A DNA stretch of 64,000 nucleotides from positions 1 through 64,000 of the forward strand of contig JAUCSE010000079.1 of the NCBI GenBank assembly GCA_030445275.1. The letters are read 5' to 3'. Source of the stretch: Mucilaginibacter sp. (GTDB taxonomy: Bacteria; Bacteroidota; Bacteroidia; Sphingobacteriales; Sphingobacteriaceae). How positions within the stretch are numbered: position 1 is the stretch's first letter; every line of letters begins with the position of its first letter. This document shows, one piece after another, positions 26,368-35,148 of this stretch. The position numbers were made by a program, and so were the translations under genes. The notes beneath the pieces were generated by a model. That model did not search any database and was not told where the DNA came from. It was given only the letters and a program-made list of their open reading frames with translations.

Positions 26368-27516
26368 ATGATATCCCTGGTAAAATCAAAACACTTTTGT
26401 TTACAATTGCTTGCCCTGGTATTTTTAATTTCCGGCGTTAAAGCAAAAAGCCCTGTTCATAAGCAAGACCCTTTATTAAAGCAGGATTACGTATTAAATA
26501 TTATGCATAAAGTTGCCGACTGGCAGCTGAATGATTGGAGTACCAACGGTTTTAAACATCCCAAAGTCGATTGGACAAACGCTGCCTGCTATACAGGTAT
26601 TTATGCATTAGGAAGTATCAAAAACAACGAAAAATATTTGACCTCGCTGGTTAATATTGGCAATGATTTAAACTGGAACACCGGCCGCGATCGTTTTATG
26701 GCCGACGACTATTGCATAGGGCAAACCTATTCTTTATTATACACTACTTATAAAGACAAAAAGATGATAGCCCCATTCACCTTACTGGCCGACAGCATTG
26801 TGAACAATCCGCATGATGAATCGCTGGAGTGGAAAAATCATATAGCATCAAGGGAGTGGGCCTGGTGCGATGCTTTGTTTATGGGGCCTACTGCTTTGAG
26901 CTATCTGAGCACTGCTACAAAAGATCCTAGATACCTGAACACAGCTGTCAAACTCTGGTGGAAAACCACCGATTATTTATACGATCCGTCAGAACAGCTT
27001 TATTTTAGAGATGGCAGCTACCTGGATAAAAAAGAAAAGAACGGTAAGAAGATATTCTGGGCCAGGGGCAATGGCTGGGTATTGGCTGGGTTGGTAAGGG
27101 TAATGGAAAACATGCCGGCCAATCATCCCGAAAAAAAGAAATTTGAAAAGTTGTACCGCGATATGGCCGCCAGAATAGCTTCGTTACAGCAACCTGATGG
27201 CAGCTGGCATGCCTCATTGCTTGATCCGGAAAGTTATCCCGTTAAAGAAACAAGTGGTACCGGTTTCTACTGCTACGCTTTGCTATGGGGACTTAATCAT
27301 GGCTTGTTAGATAATAAAACATACTGGCCGGTGGTTAAAAAGGCATGGGCCGCACTGGCTACCTCGGTTCATCCCGATGGTATGCTGGGTTATGTACAGC
27401 GTATAGGTGCCAGTCCGGATGCGGTTACTGAAAACAGTACCGAGGTATATGGTGTTGGGGCGTTTTTACTTACAGGTACGCAGCTGTACCAGTATTTGGA
27501 TAAGCATCCTCAATAA
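26368..27516 (+). CDS. GH105 unsaturated rhamnogalacturonyl/uronyl hydrolase
   Basis: A 382-residue exported enzyme of the GH105/GH88 (alpha/alpha)6-barrel group. It cuts the unsaturated uronic acid from the non-reducing end of oligosaccharides made by polysaccharide lyases. 'EWAWCDALFMGP' holds the predicted catalytic Asp168, 'FWARGNGWVLAGL' and 'GTGFYCYALLWGLNHG' are family barrel motifs. The signal peptide ends near 'GVKAK'. It has its own gap and repeats upstream and a terminator downstream, so it is separate from the galactoside operon. The two PL14-like lyases 2 kb downstream could supply its substrates. Confidence 0.9.
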   Translation: MISLVKSKHFCLQLLALVFLISGVKAKSPVHKQDPLLKQDYVLNIMHKVADWQLNDWSTNGFKHPKVDWTNAACYTGIYALGSIKNNEKYLTSLVNIGNDLNWNTGRDRFMADDYCIGQTYSLLYTTYKDKKMIAPFTLLADSIVNNPHDESLEWKNHIASREWAWCDALFMGPTALSYLSTATKDPRYLNTAVKLWWKTTDYLYDPSEQLYFRDGSYLDKKEKNGKKIFWARGNGWVLAGLVRVMENMPANHPEKKKFEKLYRDMAARIASLQQPDGSWHASLLDPESYPVKETSGTGFYCYALLWGLNHGLLDNKTYWPVVKKAWAALATSVHPDGMLGYVQRIGASPDAVTENSTEVYGVGAFLLTGTQLYQYLDKHPQ

Positions 27517-27537
27517 AATAGATCATAAACTGATAAA

Positions 27538-27576
27538 ACGGGCATGAAGCTTAAGCTCCATGCCCGTTTGTTTTTT
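27538..27576 (+). terminator. Terminator after GH105 gene
   Basis: ACGGGCATGAAGCTT and AAGCTCCATGCCCGT form a 15-base stem with one mismatch and no loop beyond the turn, followed by TTGTTTTTT. It lies 22 bases after the GH105 stop. Confidence 0.88.
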
Positions 27577-28019
27577 GTATGGCCCCGGCAATAGGATATT
27601 TAAAATAACCGAAAGTTTTCACAAAAAAGGTTAGTCAGACGCTTAAAGCCGGTGGTTTTTTTGGTGTATCGATTACACTAACAATTTTCCTTTGAGTTAA
27701 CCATATTGTATTTGTTGATGTATTATTGTGATGATTGTATTTTGATTTAAATATCTAATTATCAGTTGTTTGTATTTATTTAAAATGGCAAATTTTATAG
27801 ATATTTGTGTTGTTTATTCATTATTACGAAAACGATTTCGTATTTTAAGTAAGTTTATTATTTTTATATATCTTTTTATATCTACTTTAGTTTCATCCAA
27901 TTATAACTGAGGGTATTAACTAAATATTATTCCAGTTTTACACTAATTATTACACGCCATTAATAGTATTTGCAATATTTTAATAGTATTGCTTTCGGCG
28001 TTACTTTTTGAGACAAAAA
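27577..28019. other. AT-rich intergenic region with ACGAAA...TTTCGT palindrome
   Basis: No gene is seen. Positions 27826-27841 read ACGAAAACGATTTCGT, a symmetric site with 6-bp arms and a 4-base centre, about 180 bp before the next gene. Such sites suit LacI- or GntR-type repressors, but no such regulator is in the window. The rest is strongly AT-rich, with TTACACTAA-like words near 27671 and 27938. Confidence 0.4.
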
Positions 28020-29576
28020 ATGATCATGAATTTAAGAACTGCATTAACAGGCGGTAGGGCATTGTTATGTCTTTTAATACCTGTGCCAATTATTTTATGT
28101 TGCTATGGATGCAAGCCTGCAGACCATATAAAACGTCCGTTTTCAGTATCGAGGGCTGGAGCGCTGGATACCTATATCAGCCAAATAAAGGCGGCTTTGC
28201 CTATACCGGGTTTGGCTATAGTGGTGATCAGCAATGATTCTGTTTATTATAATGCTGCAGGTATAGCAGATGCTCAGAATGACCCGCTTACCAGTACCTT
28301 ACCCATGTCGGCAGGTAGTATTTCAGAGCCTATGCTGGCTACGGCGGTAATGAAACTGGTTGAATCGGGTAAGCTAAAATTAGATGATCCTGTTGCTAAA
28401 TACCTACCCTATTTTAAAATGGCAGGCAAGGTAAATAACAAAGTTTTGATCAGGCACCTGCTGGCTCATTCGTCGGGCATACAGCATTACAACGTGATGT
28501 GGGATACACCCAACAATACGGCTGGTGCGCTTGAAGTAACCACCCGTAGCATCGCGGAGCAGCAGCCCAAATTTCCGGTTCCGGGATCGCGTATTGTACG
28601 GTCGCCCTATAACTATGATATCTTGGCAGACCTGATCTCTAAGGCAATGGGCCGGCCTTTTGAAGATTATGTAAAAGATGCTGTTTTTAAACCGCTGGGA
28701 ATGGATGCTTCATCATTTAACAAACCTGCTATAACCGCGATGTCTTTTAGCATCAATAACTGGCTGTCATATACTACCCGACAGGACAGTTTATACCCTT
28801 ACAATCGTGAAAATGGCGGCAGTAATGGCCTGCATACCACACCCAAGGATATATCATCATGGATGTATATGCTGCTGAACAATGGGAAGGTAGCTAAAAA
28901 CGCATTTGTAAAAGCGGATGTTTTTGAGGAGTTTTTTGCACCACAATATAAAACGGGGAATGAGGCATCCGTAGGGTTTGGATGGGAGATCAATGGCGGG
29001 GAGGGCGAAGAACAATATTTTAAGACCAGTACCATCACAGATTTTAGCAGCCAGGTAACGCTGATCCCCGGTAAAAATATAGGGGTGGCTGTTTTTAGCA
29101 ACATTGCCGGCGAGTTTAATACCGCCGAGATTACCCGGCAGCTTATTTTATGGTTAAATGGTAATAAGCTTCAGCAACCCAAAACCCCGGTGGGTATGGC
29201 AATGGGCAAAAAGCTGCATGAAACAGGCAGTCTTGACTCTGCCTTTAAAGTTTATATCCATTTAAAGCACGACAGTCCGGACCGGTATGATGTGAGCGAG
29301 GCGGCACTAAACCATTTTGGTAATAACCTTATCCGTCACTTTAAGGATTATGAAAAAGCAACGGAGGTATTTAAATTCTGCACCGTTCAATACCCTCAAT
29401 CGGCCCTTGGTTATCTGAACCTGGCCAGCGCCTATCTGCTTAATAAAAAGTATACCTACGCCATGGATGCATTAGCCAAATCCAAGCCTTTTCAGCAAAG
29501 TAATGATGACAGGAATTATGCTAAAGACCTGCAGCATAGTATTGATGAAAAGACTAAAGACCAGGATCCTGGATAA
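28020..29576 (+). CDS. Beta-lactamase-fold protein with lost catalytic motifs and TPR tail
   Basis: A 518-residue envelope protein: N-terminal hydrophobic stretch ending in a Cys-rich 'CCYGC' (possible lipobox), a class-C beta-lactamase/DD-peptidase-like domain (about residues 45-380), then a TPR-like tail ('ALGYLNLASAYLLNKKYTYA'). The fold is plain ('AVMKLVESGKLKLDDPVAKYLP', 'RHLLAHSSGI', 'PGKNIGVAVFSN'). However, the SxxK motif is S100-I-S-E103, and the Y-x-N position aligned on 'PGSRIV' reads R194-S-P196. The third motif position reads KTS. It should not act as a serine hydrolase and may be a binding or regulatory protein. The frame opens with TTG at 28008; ATG at 28020 is preferred. Confidence 0.8.
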   Translation: MIMNLRTALTGGRALLCLLIPVPIILCCYGCKPADHIKRPFSVSRAGALDTYISQIKAALPIPGLAIVVISNDSVYYNAAGIADAQNDPLTSTLPMSAGSISEPMLATAVMKLVESGKLKLDDPVAKYLPYFKMAGKVNNKVLIRHLLAHSSGIQHYNVMWDTPNNTAGALEVTTRSIAEQQPKFPVPGSRIVRSPYNYDILADLISKAMGRPFEDYVKDAVFKPLGMDASSFNKPAITAMSFSINNWLSYTTRQDSLYPYNRENGGSNGLHTTPKDISSWMYMLLNNGKVAKNAFVKADVFEEFFAPQYKTGNEASVGFGWEINGGEGEEQYFKTSTITDFSSQVTLIPGKNIGVAVFSNIAGEFNTAEITRQLILWLNGNKLQQPKTPVGMAMGKKLHETGSLDSAFKVYIHLKHDSPDRYDVSEAALNHFGNNLIRHFKDYEKATEVFKFCTVQYPQSALGYLNLASAYLLNKKYTYAMDALAKSKPFQQSNDDRNYAKDLQHSIDEKTKDQDPG

Positions 29577-29630
29577 AAAAAAAGCAATTAACCAATTCAC
29601 TATAATCAATTAACAAACCAATTAACAAAA

Positions 29631-30503
29631 ATGAAAATTACCTACATCACGAGGCTGGCGGCATTAGTAATGCTGACGGCCAGTTTCGCCTCCTGCAAAA
29701 AAGACGAAACACCACAGGTTGTTGACGAAGATGCTACTGCAGCACGTGCAACCTATTCCAGCAGATCGGCAAATTTTACGTATGGCGATGGCGCTTACAG
29801 TCTGTCAACCGCCGAAGCTGATCTTGGGGATGTCCAGGGGAGCTGGCAATCGCAAAATGTGGACATTTTTAGTAACCAGGTACGGGTACGGATTCCTGCA
29901 AATTCCATATCCTCACAACCAGCCTCAAGCGGCAGCGGTAACACGGTACAAATTGACGTACCCGATGGTTCTGAGTACACCGTATCATACAAAGTACGTT
30001 TTGGGCCAAACTTTCAATGGAGCCGGGGCGGTAAAACTGGTTTTGGTTTCCTGATTGGCGATGGTAATACCGGTTGTGATAAAGCCGATGATGGCAACGG
30101 CGGCAGCGCGCGTTTGATGTGGTATAACCCGACCAACCAAAAGGATAATACAGGTTCAGATAATCCGTATTTCAGGCCGTATGTGTACTATAAGGATATG
30201 CCAGATCAATGTGGCGATAATTTCGGTAAACAAAGTGCTATAGCTAAAAATACCTGGTATACCATAACCATTCGTGTAAAAAGCAACACCGGATCAAACT
30301 CAGATGGGGAGGTTTTTTACTCCGTTAATGGCACAACTTTGTTAAGCAAAACCAATATCCGCTGGACAACCAATACCTCCAAACGCCTCATCAATCGCAT
30401 TTCGTTCCACACCTTCCGTGGTGGCAGCGACCCTTATTGGGGATCAACTTCTGATGGTTTAATTTATTACGATGATCTGTCCTGGAACAGAATAGCAAGC
30501 TAA
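29631..30503 (+). CDS. PL14-like polysaccharide lyase lipoprotein, copy 1
   Basis: A 290-residue lipoprotein (lipobox 'SFASC', Cys22). After a low-complexity linker the domain (about residues 60-288) has the jelly-roll pattern of polysaccharide lyase family 14 and relatives: 'YKVRFGPNFQWSRGGKTGFG', 'ARLMWYNP', 'VYYKDMPDQCGD', 'TWYTITIRVKSNTG' and the C-terminal 'FRGGSDPYWGSTSDG' with 'IYYDDLSW'. PL14 enzymes cut alginate or glucuronan by beta-elimination. A surface or periplasmic lyase on uronic-acid glycans is likely. A close paralogue follows after 12 bp. Catalytic residues cannot be fixed without a structure-based alignment. Confidence 0.78.
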   Translation: MKITYITRLAALVMLTASFASCKKDETPQVVDEDATAARATYSSRSANFTYGDGAYSLSTAEADLGDVQGSWQSQNVDIFSNQVRVRIPANSISSQPASSGSGNTVQIDVPDGSEYTVSYKVRFGPNFQWSRGGKTGFGFLIGDGNTGCDKADDGNGGSARLMWYNPTNQKDNTGSDNPYFRPYVYYKDMPDQCGDNFGKQSAIAKNTWYTITIRVKSNTGSNSDGEVFYSVNGTTLLSKTNIRWTTNTSKRLINRISFHTFRGGSDPYWGSTSDGLIYYDDLSWNRIAS

Positions 30504-30515
30504 ATAATTAAAAAA

Positions 30516-31391
30516 ATGAAAATCACCTACATCACAAGGCTGGCGGCATTGGTAATGCTGACAGCTAGTTTCGCATCCTGCAAGAAAGACGAAACACCAC
30601 AGGTTGTTGACGAAGACGCTACTGCGGCACGCGCAACTTATTCAAGCAGATCAGCAAGTTTTACGCATGGCGACGGCGCTTACAGCCTATCAACCGCCGA
30701 GTCTGATCTCGGGGATATTGCCGGGAGCTGGCAATCGCAAAATGTGGATATTTATAGTAATCAGGTACGGGTACGGATACCTGCAAATTCCATATCCTCA
30801 CAGCCGGCTTCGGACGGCAGTGGTAACACGGTACGAATTGATGTGCCTGATGGCTCTGAATACACCTTAACATTTAAAGTGAGGTTTGGGCCAAACTTTC
30901 AATGGAGCCGTGGCGGTAAAACTGGTTTTGGGTTCCTGATTGGCGAAGGCAATACAGGTTGTGACAAAGCCGATGATGGCAATGGCGGCAGCGCCCGTCT
31001 GATGTGGTATAACCCAACCAATCAAAAGGACAACAACGGATCAGACGATCCGCATTTTAAGCCGTATGTGTATTATAAGGACATGCCCGATCAGTGCGGC
31101 GATGGCTTTGATAAACACAGCGTGGAGCTTTCTAAAAACACCTGGTATACCATTACTATCCGTGTAAAAAGCAATACGGGCTCAAGTTCAAACGGCGAGG
31201 TCTTTTACTCGGTTAACGGTACCACATTGTTAAGCAAAACTAATATCCGCTGGACAACCAATACCTCTAAGCGTTTAATCAACCAGATCTCGTTTGCTAC
31301 TTTCCGTGGTGGCAGTGATCCTTATTGGGGATCAACCACCGATGGCTTTATTTATTATGATGACTTGTCCTGGAACAGGATAGCCAGTTAA
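30516..31391 (+). CDS. PL14-like polysaccharide lyase lipoprotein, copy 2
   Basis: A 291-residue near-duplicate of the preceding gene, identical over the signal peptide and lipobox and differing at scattered sites through the lyase domain (for example 'LTFKVRFGP' for 'VSYKVRFGP' and 'DGFDKHSVELSKN' for 'DNFGKQSAIAKN', with one extra residue). The similarity extends to nearly all the DNA, so the duplication is fairly recent. Both copies keep the lyase-like motifs, so both seem functional. Small differences near 'PHFKPYVYYKD' could alter substrate fit. A palindromic repeat follows the stop codon. Confidence 0.78.
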   Translation: MKITYITRLAALVMLTASFASCKKDETPQVVDEDATAARATYSSRSASFTHGDGAYSLSTAESDLGDIAGSWQSQNVDIYSNQVRVRIPANSISSQPASDGSGNTVRIDVPDGSEYTLTFKVRFGPNFQWSRGGKTGFGFLIGEGNTGCDKADDGNGGSARLMWYNPTNQKDNNGSDDPHFKPYVYYKDMPDQCGDGFDKHSVELSKNTWYTITIRVKSNTGSSSNGEVFYSVNGTTLLSKTNIRWTTNTSKRLINQISFATFRGGSDPYWGSTTDGFIYYDDLSWNRIAS

Positions 31392-31410
31392 AAAACATAA
31401 GGGTTATAGC

Positions 31411-31486
31411 CTCACCCCAACCCCTCTCCAAAGGAGAGGGGCTTTTAAAGAAAGTCTCCCCCTTTGGGGGAGATTTAGAGGGGGCT
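31411..31486. repeat. CTCTCC-AAA-GGAGAG palindrome cluster
   Basis: CCCCTCTCC, AAA, GGAGAGGGG form a perfect stem at 31421-31441, followed by a second hairpin TCTCCCC...GGGGGAGA at 31455-31472. The leading CTCACC and the first core match the shorter copy at 2680-2698. It follows the second lyase gene and could also end its transcript. Confidence 0.65.
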
Positions 31487-31510
31487 TGGCAACCCTTATT
31501 ATCTCTCTTT

Positions 31511-32419
31511 ATGCGCAATATTTATCTTTTATGCTTATTCCTGTTTGTTCCGTTTTATGGTTTGCTTGCTCAAACCATCCAAAAAACTGATGCAGACCGT
31601 AAACTCATTATTTCCCTGGCAGGTGGTTATGCTGCCGAAGATCTGAATTGGTCAATTGCGGGTAATGCCGCGGGTAGAAATCCTAATGTTTTATCAGAGC
31701 TTATCTGGAAAGATCTGAAAGGGCCAAGCCTCAATCTGAATGTTAAATATAAGTTTTGGCGTCAGCTATTTTTTGAGGGAAGTTTTTCTTCAAAATTTAC
31801 TACCTCAGGACATGTGAGCGATACTGATTATGGCGAGGATAACCGGAATGCGCAATCGTTCAGAGTTGTTTTAAATAGTAATACCGGTAAGCGGCTATTG
31901 TCAACCGCTGCATTAGGATATAATTTACCGGTTGTTGAAAAACTGATAGCGGCTCTTTCTGTTGGTTATTTCATCAACAAGCAATTGTTATACTTAAAAG
32001 ACTATAATCAATCCGTAGATGATCCGGTTAACAGTTCTTATAAAACAAAGTGGACGGGTGTTTTTTTTAAAGTCGAACCCTCGTATCAGCTATCGCGTTT
32101 AGTAGGTTTGGCTGCATCGTTTAAATATTACCAGGCCAATTACAATGCAAAGGGCGACTGGAATTTAATAACAGATTTTCAGCACCCGGTTAGTTACACG
32201 CATGTGGCCAATGGCTATGGAATTGAAACAGCGCTGAAAGTAAACTATCACCTGACCAGAAACCTCTCCGTTTTTGTAGTTGCAAACTATTTAAAATGGG
32301 ATACCGGTAAGGGGACAGATAAATTGTATCAAACAAACGGGCAGACACCCGAAACACAATTGAACGGGGTAAACAGTAAAGGTTACGGTTTTAACGCCGG
32401 TTTAAATATGTTGTTTTAA
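31511..32419 (+). CDS. Outer-membrane beta-barrel protein, omptin-like layout
   Basis: A 302-residue exported protein (signal peptide ending 'YGLLAQ'). Alternating hydrophobic strands run through its length, and it ends with 'GYGFNAGLNMLF', a classical C-terminal barrel strand with terminal Phe. Features such as 'SELIWKDLKGPSLNLNVKYKF' (in the family usually a strand-loop-strand with a tryptophan) and 'SDTDYGEDNR' recall a family of omptin-like barrels annotated as outer-membrane proteins of unknown role. The omptin protease residues are not evident. It lies 120 bp after the lyases and may belong to the same glycan function or simply adjoin it. Confidence 0.65.
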   Translation: MRNIYLLCLFLFVPFYGLLAQTIQKTDADRKLIISLAGGYAAEDLNWSIAGNAAGRNPNVLSELIWKDLKGPSLNLNVKYKFWRQLFFEGSFSSKFTTSGHVSDTDYGEDNRNAQSFRVVLNSNTGKRLLSTAALGYNLPVVEKLIAALSVGYFINKQLLYLKDYNQSVDDPVNSSYKTKWTGVFFKVEPSYQLSRLVGLAASFKYYQANYNAKGDWNLITDFQHPVSYTHVANGYGIETALKVNYHLTRNLSVFVVANYLKWDTGKGTDKLYQTNGQTPETQLNGVNSKGYGFNAGLNMLF

Positions 32420-32492
32420 TGTACTCAGGCCTGTATTAAAACTTTTATGGGTAATTATTGTACTCTATCTGTATAACCCTATTACACATCCC

Positions 32493-33542
32493 ATGAGCCC
32501 TAACCATAAACATTCTGCCGAAAGTGGAACAGAAAAGGAATTATCCTATATTCAAAAAGTATGGCATACAGTTGCTATAGTGGCCTTACTGGTAGTTGTT
32601 ATTTTGATAGCCCGTGTTGCCTTTAACGTGTTGCTGATGGTATTGGCCGGAGTGCTTGTATCTGTTTATTTTCACGGCCTGGGCGATATCATTCAGCGCA
32701 AAACCAAATGGAGGAGGCGCGTTTGTATGATCATTTCTGTGGCGGGCTCATTTATTATATTGGTGGCTTTATTTTGGTTTATGGGCGCTAAAATCACTAA
32801 TCAAGTAGCCATATTAAGCGATAAACTGCCAAATACCATCAATACGGCTAAACTAAAAATAGCGGAAATACCTTTGGGCAACAAAGTGCTGGAGTATTTA
32901 TCAGATGATAACTCAGACAAGATATTTGCTACCGCGAAACAGTTTTTTAATACCAGCTTTGGCGTTTTGGGCAATATTTATATCATTTTGTTCCTGGCCA
33001 TTTTTTTTACCACAAGCCCTGATCTGTATAAAGACGGTATCATTAAACTGATACCTGAGGACAATAAGTATTTAGGGAAGCAGGTTATTGACCGCATTAG
33101 CCAGGCGCTTAAAGGATGGTTAAAGGGTATGATGCTATCCATGGTTCTGGTATTTATTTTACTTACTGTTGGGCTAAGCATTATGAGCATACCTGTGGCC
33201 TTGGTACTGGCCCTGCTTACCGGCTTGTTAAAGCTTATACCTAACTTTGGCTCCGCAGCGGCTATGGTGCCGGGAGTATTGCTTGCGCTTACCATCAGCA
33301 CCAATACAGCTATCATTGTAGCCCTGATGTATATTGTTACGCAAACTATTGTAAGCTACATTGTAACCCCGCTTATCCAGAAAAAAATGATTGACCTGCC
33401 ACCGGCACTTACTATATTGGCGCAGGTGCTTATGGGCACTTTATCAGGAGTTTTAGGGGTTATACTCGCCGTACCATTGCTGGCTATTTTAATGATACTG
33501 GTTGATGAGTTGTACGTTAAGAAGATCAATAAAACGGCTTAA
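32493..33542 (+). CDS. AI-2E-family (TqsA/PerM-like) membrane transporter
   Basis: A 349-residue inner-membrane protein with about seven or eight helices and a charged cytoplasmic N-terminus. The helix pair near residues 20-55 ('VVVILIARVAFNVLLMVLAG'), the loop domain around 100-200 and the C-terminal 'LLKLIPNFGSAAAMVPGVLL' and 'LPPALTILAQVLMGTLSGVLG' are hallmarks of the AI-2E transporter family. Members export small molecules or act as Na+/H+ antiporters; the name does not prove autoinducer transport. It stands alone between two gaps. Confidence 0.9.
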   Translation: MSPNHKHSAESGTEKELSYIQKVWHTVAIVALLVVVILIARVAFNVLLMVLAGVLVSVYFHGLGDIIQRKTKWRRRVCMIISVAGSFIILVALFWFMGAKITNQVAILSDKLPNTINTAKLKIAEIPLGNKVLEYLSDDNSDKIFATAKQFFNTSFGVLGNIYIILFLAIFFTTSPDLYKDGIIKLIPEDNKYLGKQVIDRISQALKGWLKGMMLSMVLVFILLTVGLSIMSIPVALVLALLTGLLKLIPNFGSAAAMVPGVLLALTISTNTAIIVALMYIVTQTIVSYIVTPLIQKKMIDLPPALTILAQVLMGTLSGVLGVILAVPLLAILMILVDELYVKKINKTA

Positions 33543-33546
33543 TATG

Positions 33547-33568
33547 GATACGATTATTTAATCGTATC
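33547..33568 (+). other. Perfect 10-bp hairpin after the AI-2E-type gene
   Basis: GATACGATTA, TT, TAATCGTATC is a perfect stem with a two-base loop, four bases after the stop codon. There is no T-run, so it may be an RNA-stabilising stem or weak terminator rather than a classical one. Confidence 0.45.
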
Positions 33569-33820
33569 TAACTGTTTCATCAAAGCCGGTTCGTCGGTTC
33601 CCCTCCAATGTTTTGTGGTTTTTCTGTTTTCAATTTTCTCAATATTAATCTGATTAGCTCCAGTTAACTGAAGTTTGCAACTTCGAAAGGATCAGAAAAA
33701 TAGCATATCCGTTCGCTATACCCTGAGCTTTACAGCAAAATAATATTGAGCCATACAGCAAACCACCAAAATTCATTAATACAGACCTTTGAACGCTATC
33801 TGATCAATTGAAGGTTTTAG

Positions 33821-33926
33821 CTTAACTATTGCTAAAAATAATTTCAATATGATATAGGGTTAAACAAGTTTGACCTGACTATATCTAAAAATAATTTCAT
33901 CGTGGGAGTAAGGGTAAACCAACTTT
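33821..33926. repeat. Two imperfect 53-bp direct repeats in a 510-bp gap
   Basis: The core CTAAAAATAATTTCA occurs at 33832-33846 and again at 33885-33899, 53 bp apart. Each is followed by a similar word (GGGTTAAACAAGTTT, then GGGTAAACCAACTTT). A weaker third start (TTTCTAAAGAAATTAA) comes next. The set lies 130-230 bp before the DUF6268 gene and may hold repeated binding sites. Otherwise the 33543-34051 gap shows no gene. Confidence 0.6.
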
Positions 33927-34051
33927 AGCGTGTTTCTAAAGAAATTAATAATAAAAAAGAACGTTTAGCTAAGCGTTGTGGAGGATCCACTCAATGCTGG
34001 CTTAACAAAAAAAATTAACAATAAATAAAAAAACGACAACACCCCCACAAC

Positions 34052-34999
34052 ATGAAAACAAGAGTATTGTATTTAATAGCGATAGTTTTAGTATCGTTTA
34101 AATTATCAACGCAGGCCCAGGAAAGCACACCGGTTGAGCAAAGCGCACAAATTCCAGCATCAGCTATCCAGTTGGGCTCATTTCAAACAGATTATACCTA
34201 TTCGCCATTTAAAATTAATGGTAAGAGCATGAATATACAACAGGTTAACGCTAACCTTGCATTACCCTTATATAAAAATCTGCACGATGGCAAGCTTGAT
34301 TTTTTTCTGGTAGGAGTTGGATACAGCGGCCTGTTTCTTTCAGGTACAGGTGATGAATTTGGCGGAACAAAATTTCAATCCATTTCGGTACCCCTTACTT
34401 TCCAGAAAGCATTTTCGCCTAAGTATGCATTGATCGTTTCGGTTGTACCCACAATATCATCTGACCTTAAAGATGTTTCAGGCGATGATATGATCTATTC
34501 GGGCGCTGCTATGCTAAGGATCAGAAAATCGGCTACGTTTTCTTATTCGATAGGGGTTGCTTACTCCAAACAGTTTTTTGGATCTGTACTGGTACCGATA
34601 TTTGGTATCGACTGGAAAATCTCTGATAAGCTAAGCTATTCAGGTACACTACCTGTTGCCGACAAACTAAACTATCAGCTATCGGCTAAAAGCGCTTTTG
34701 GTCTTAAAAATGGATTTGGTATTGGCGGAGGCTCTTATCGCTTATCCAAAAAAATGAATTCAGACTATTTTCAGGTTCAGCAATTCAGAAGCATGTTATT
34801 CTACAACTACGCGCTGGCCAAAAACTTCTCTATAGAGGTAAGTGGAGGATACAACTTTGTACAGAAATTAGATCTGTATGATAAAGATCAAAAAGTAAAC
34901 TGGGTACCCTTTAATAACCTGGATAAAAGAGGAGATCCTTTGACTGAATTAAAGAAAACAGGTATTGCTGTGCAAGCCGGTATTAACTACCGGTTTTAA
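34052..34999 (+). CDS. DUF6268-type outer-membrane beta-barrel protein
   Basis: A 315-residue exported protein (signal peptide ending 'LSTQAQ'). The body is a run of amphipathic strands ('LDFFLVGVGYSGLFLSG', 'SATFSYSIGVAYSKQFFG', 'GFGIGGGSYRLS') and it ends 'AVQAGINYRF' with a terminal Phe, as expected for an outer-membrane barrel. The pattern agrees with the DUF6268 family of Bacteroidota, whose function is not known. A stem-loop and a small HMA-like gene follow. No lipobox is present. Confidence 0.75.
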   Translation: MKTRVLYLIAIVLVSFKLSTQAQESTPVEQSAQIPASAIQLGSFQTDYTYSPFKINGKSMNIQQVNANLALPLYKNLHDGKLDFFLVGVGYSGLFLSGTGDEFGGTKFQSISVPLTFQKAFSPKYALIVSVVPTISSDLKDVSGDDMIYSGAAMLRIRKSATFSYSIGVAYSKQFFGSVLVPIFGIDWKISDKLSYSGTLPVADKLNYQLSAKSAFGLKNGFGIGGGSYRLSKKMNSDYFQVQQFRSMLFYNYALAKNFSIEVSGGYNFVQKLDLYDKDQKVNWVPFNNLDKRGDPLTELKKTGIAVQAGINYRF

Positions 35000-35011
35000 T
35001 AAAAAGATTGA

Positions 35012-35084
35012 ACAGTTTGGGGTTACCGGGGGAACCTGTTGCATCTACGTCCTGAAATGTAACTGGCGGTAAACCCCAAACTGT
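35012..35084 (+). other. Long-arm stem-loop between DUF6268 and HMA-like genes
   Basis: ACAGTTTGGGGTTACCG at 35012-35028 pairs with CGGTAAACCCCAAACTGT at 35067-35084, 17 pairs with one bulged base, around a loop of 38 bases that itself is GC-rich at its start (GGGGGAACC). It could be a terminator-like barrier, a processing site or a small structured RNA. No T-run follows directly. Confidence 0.55.
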
Positions 35085-35148
35085 AAATCAGCAGAAAATT
35101 AAAACGTTAAATATTATCAATAATTGGAGACTGCCAACGCAGTATTAA

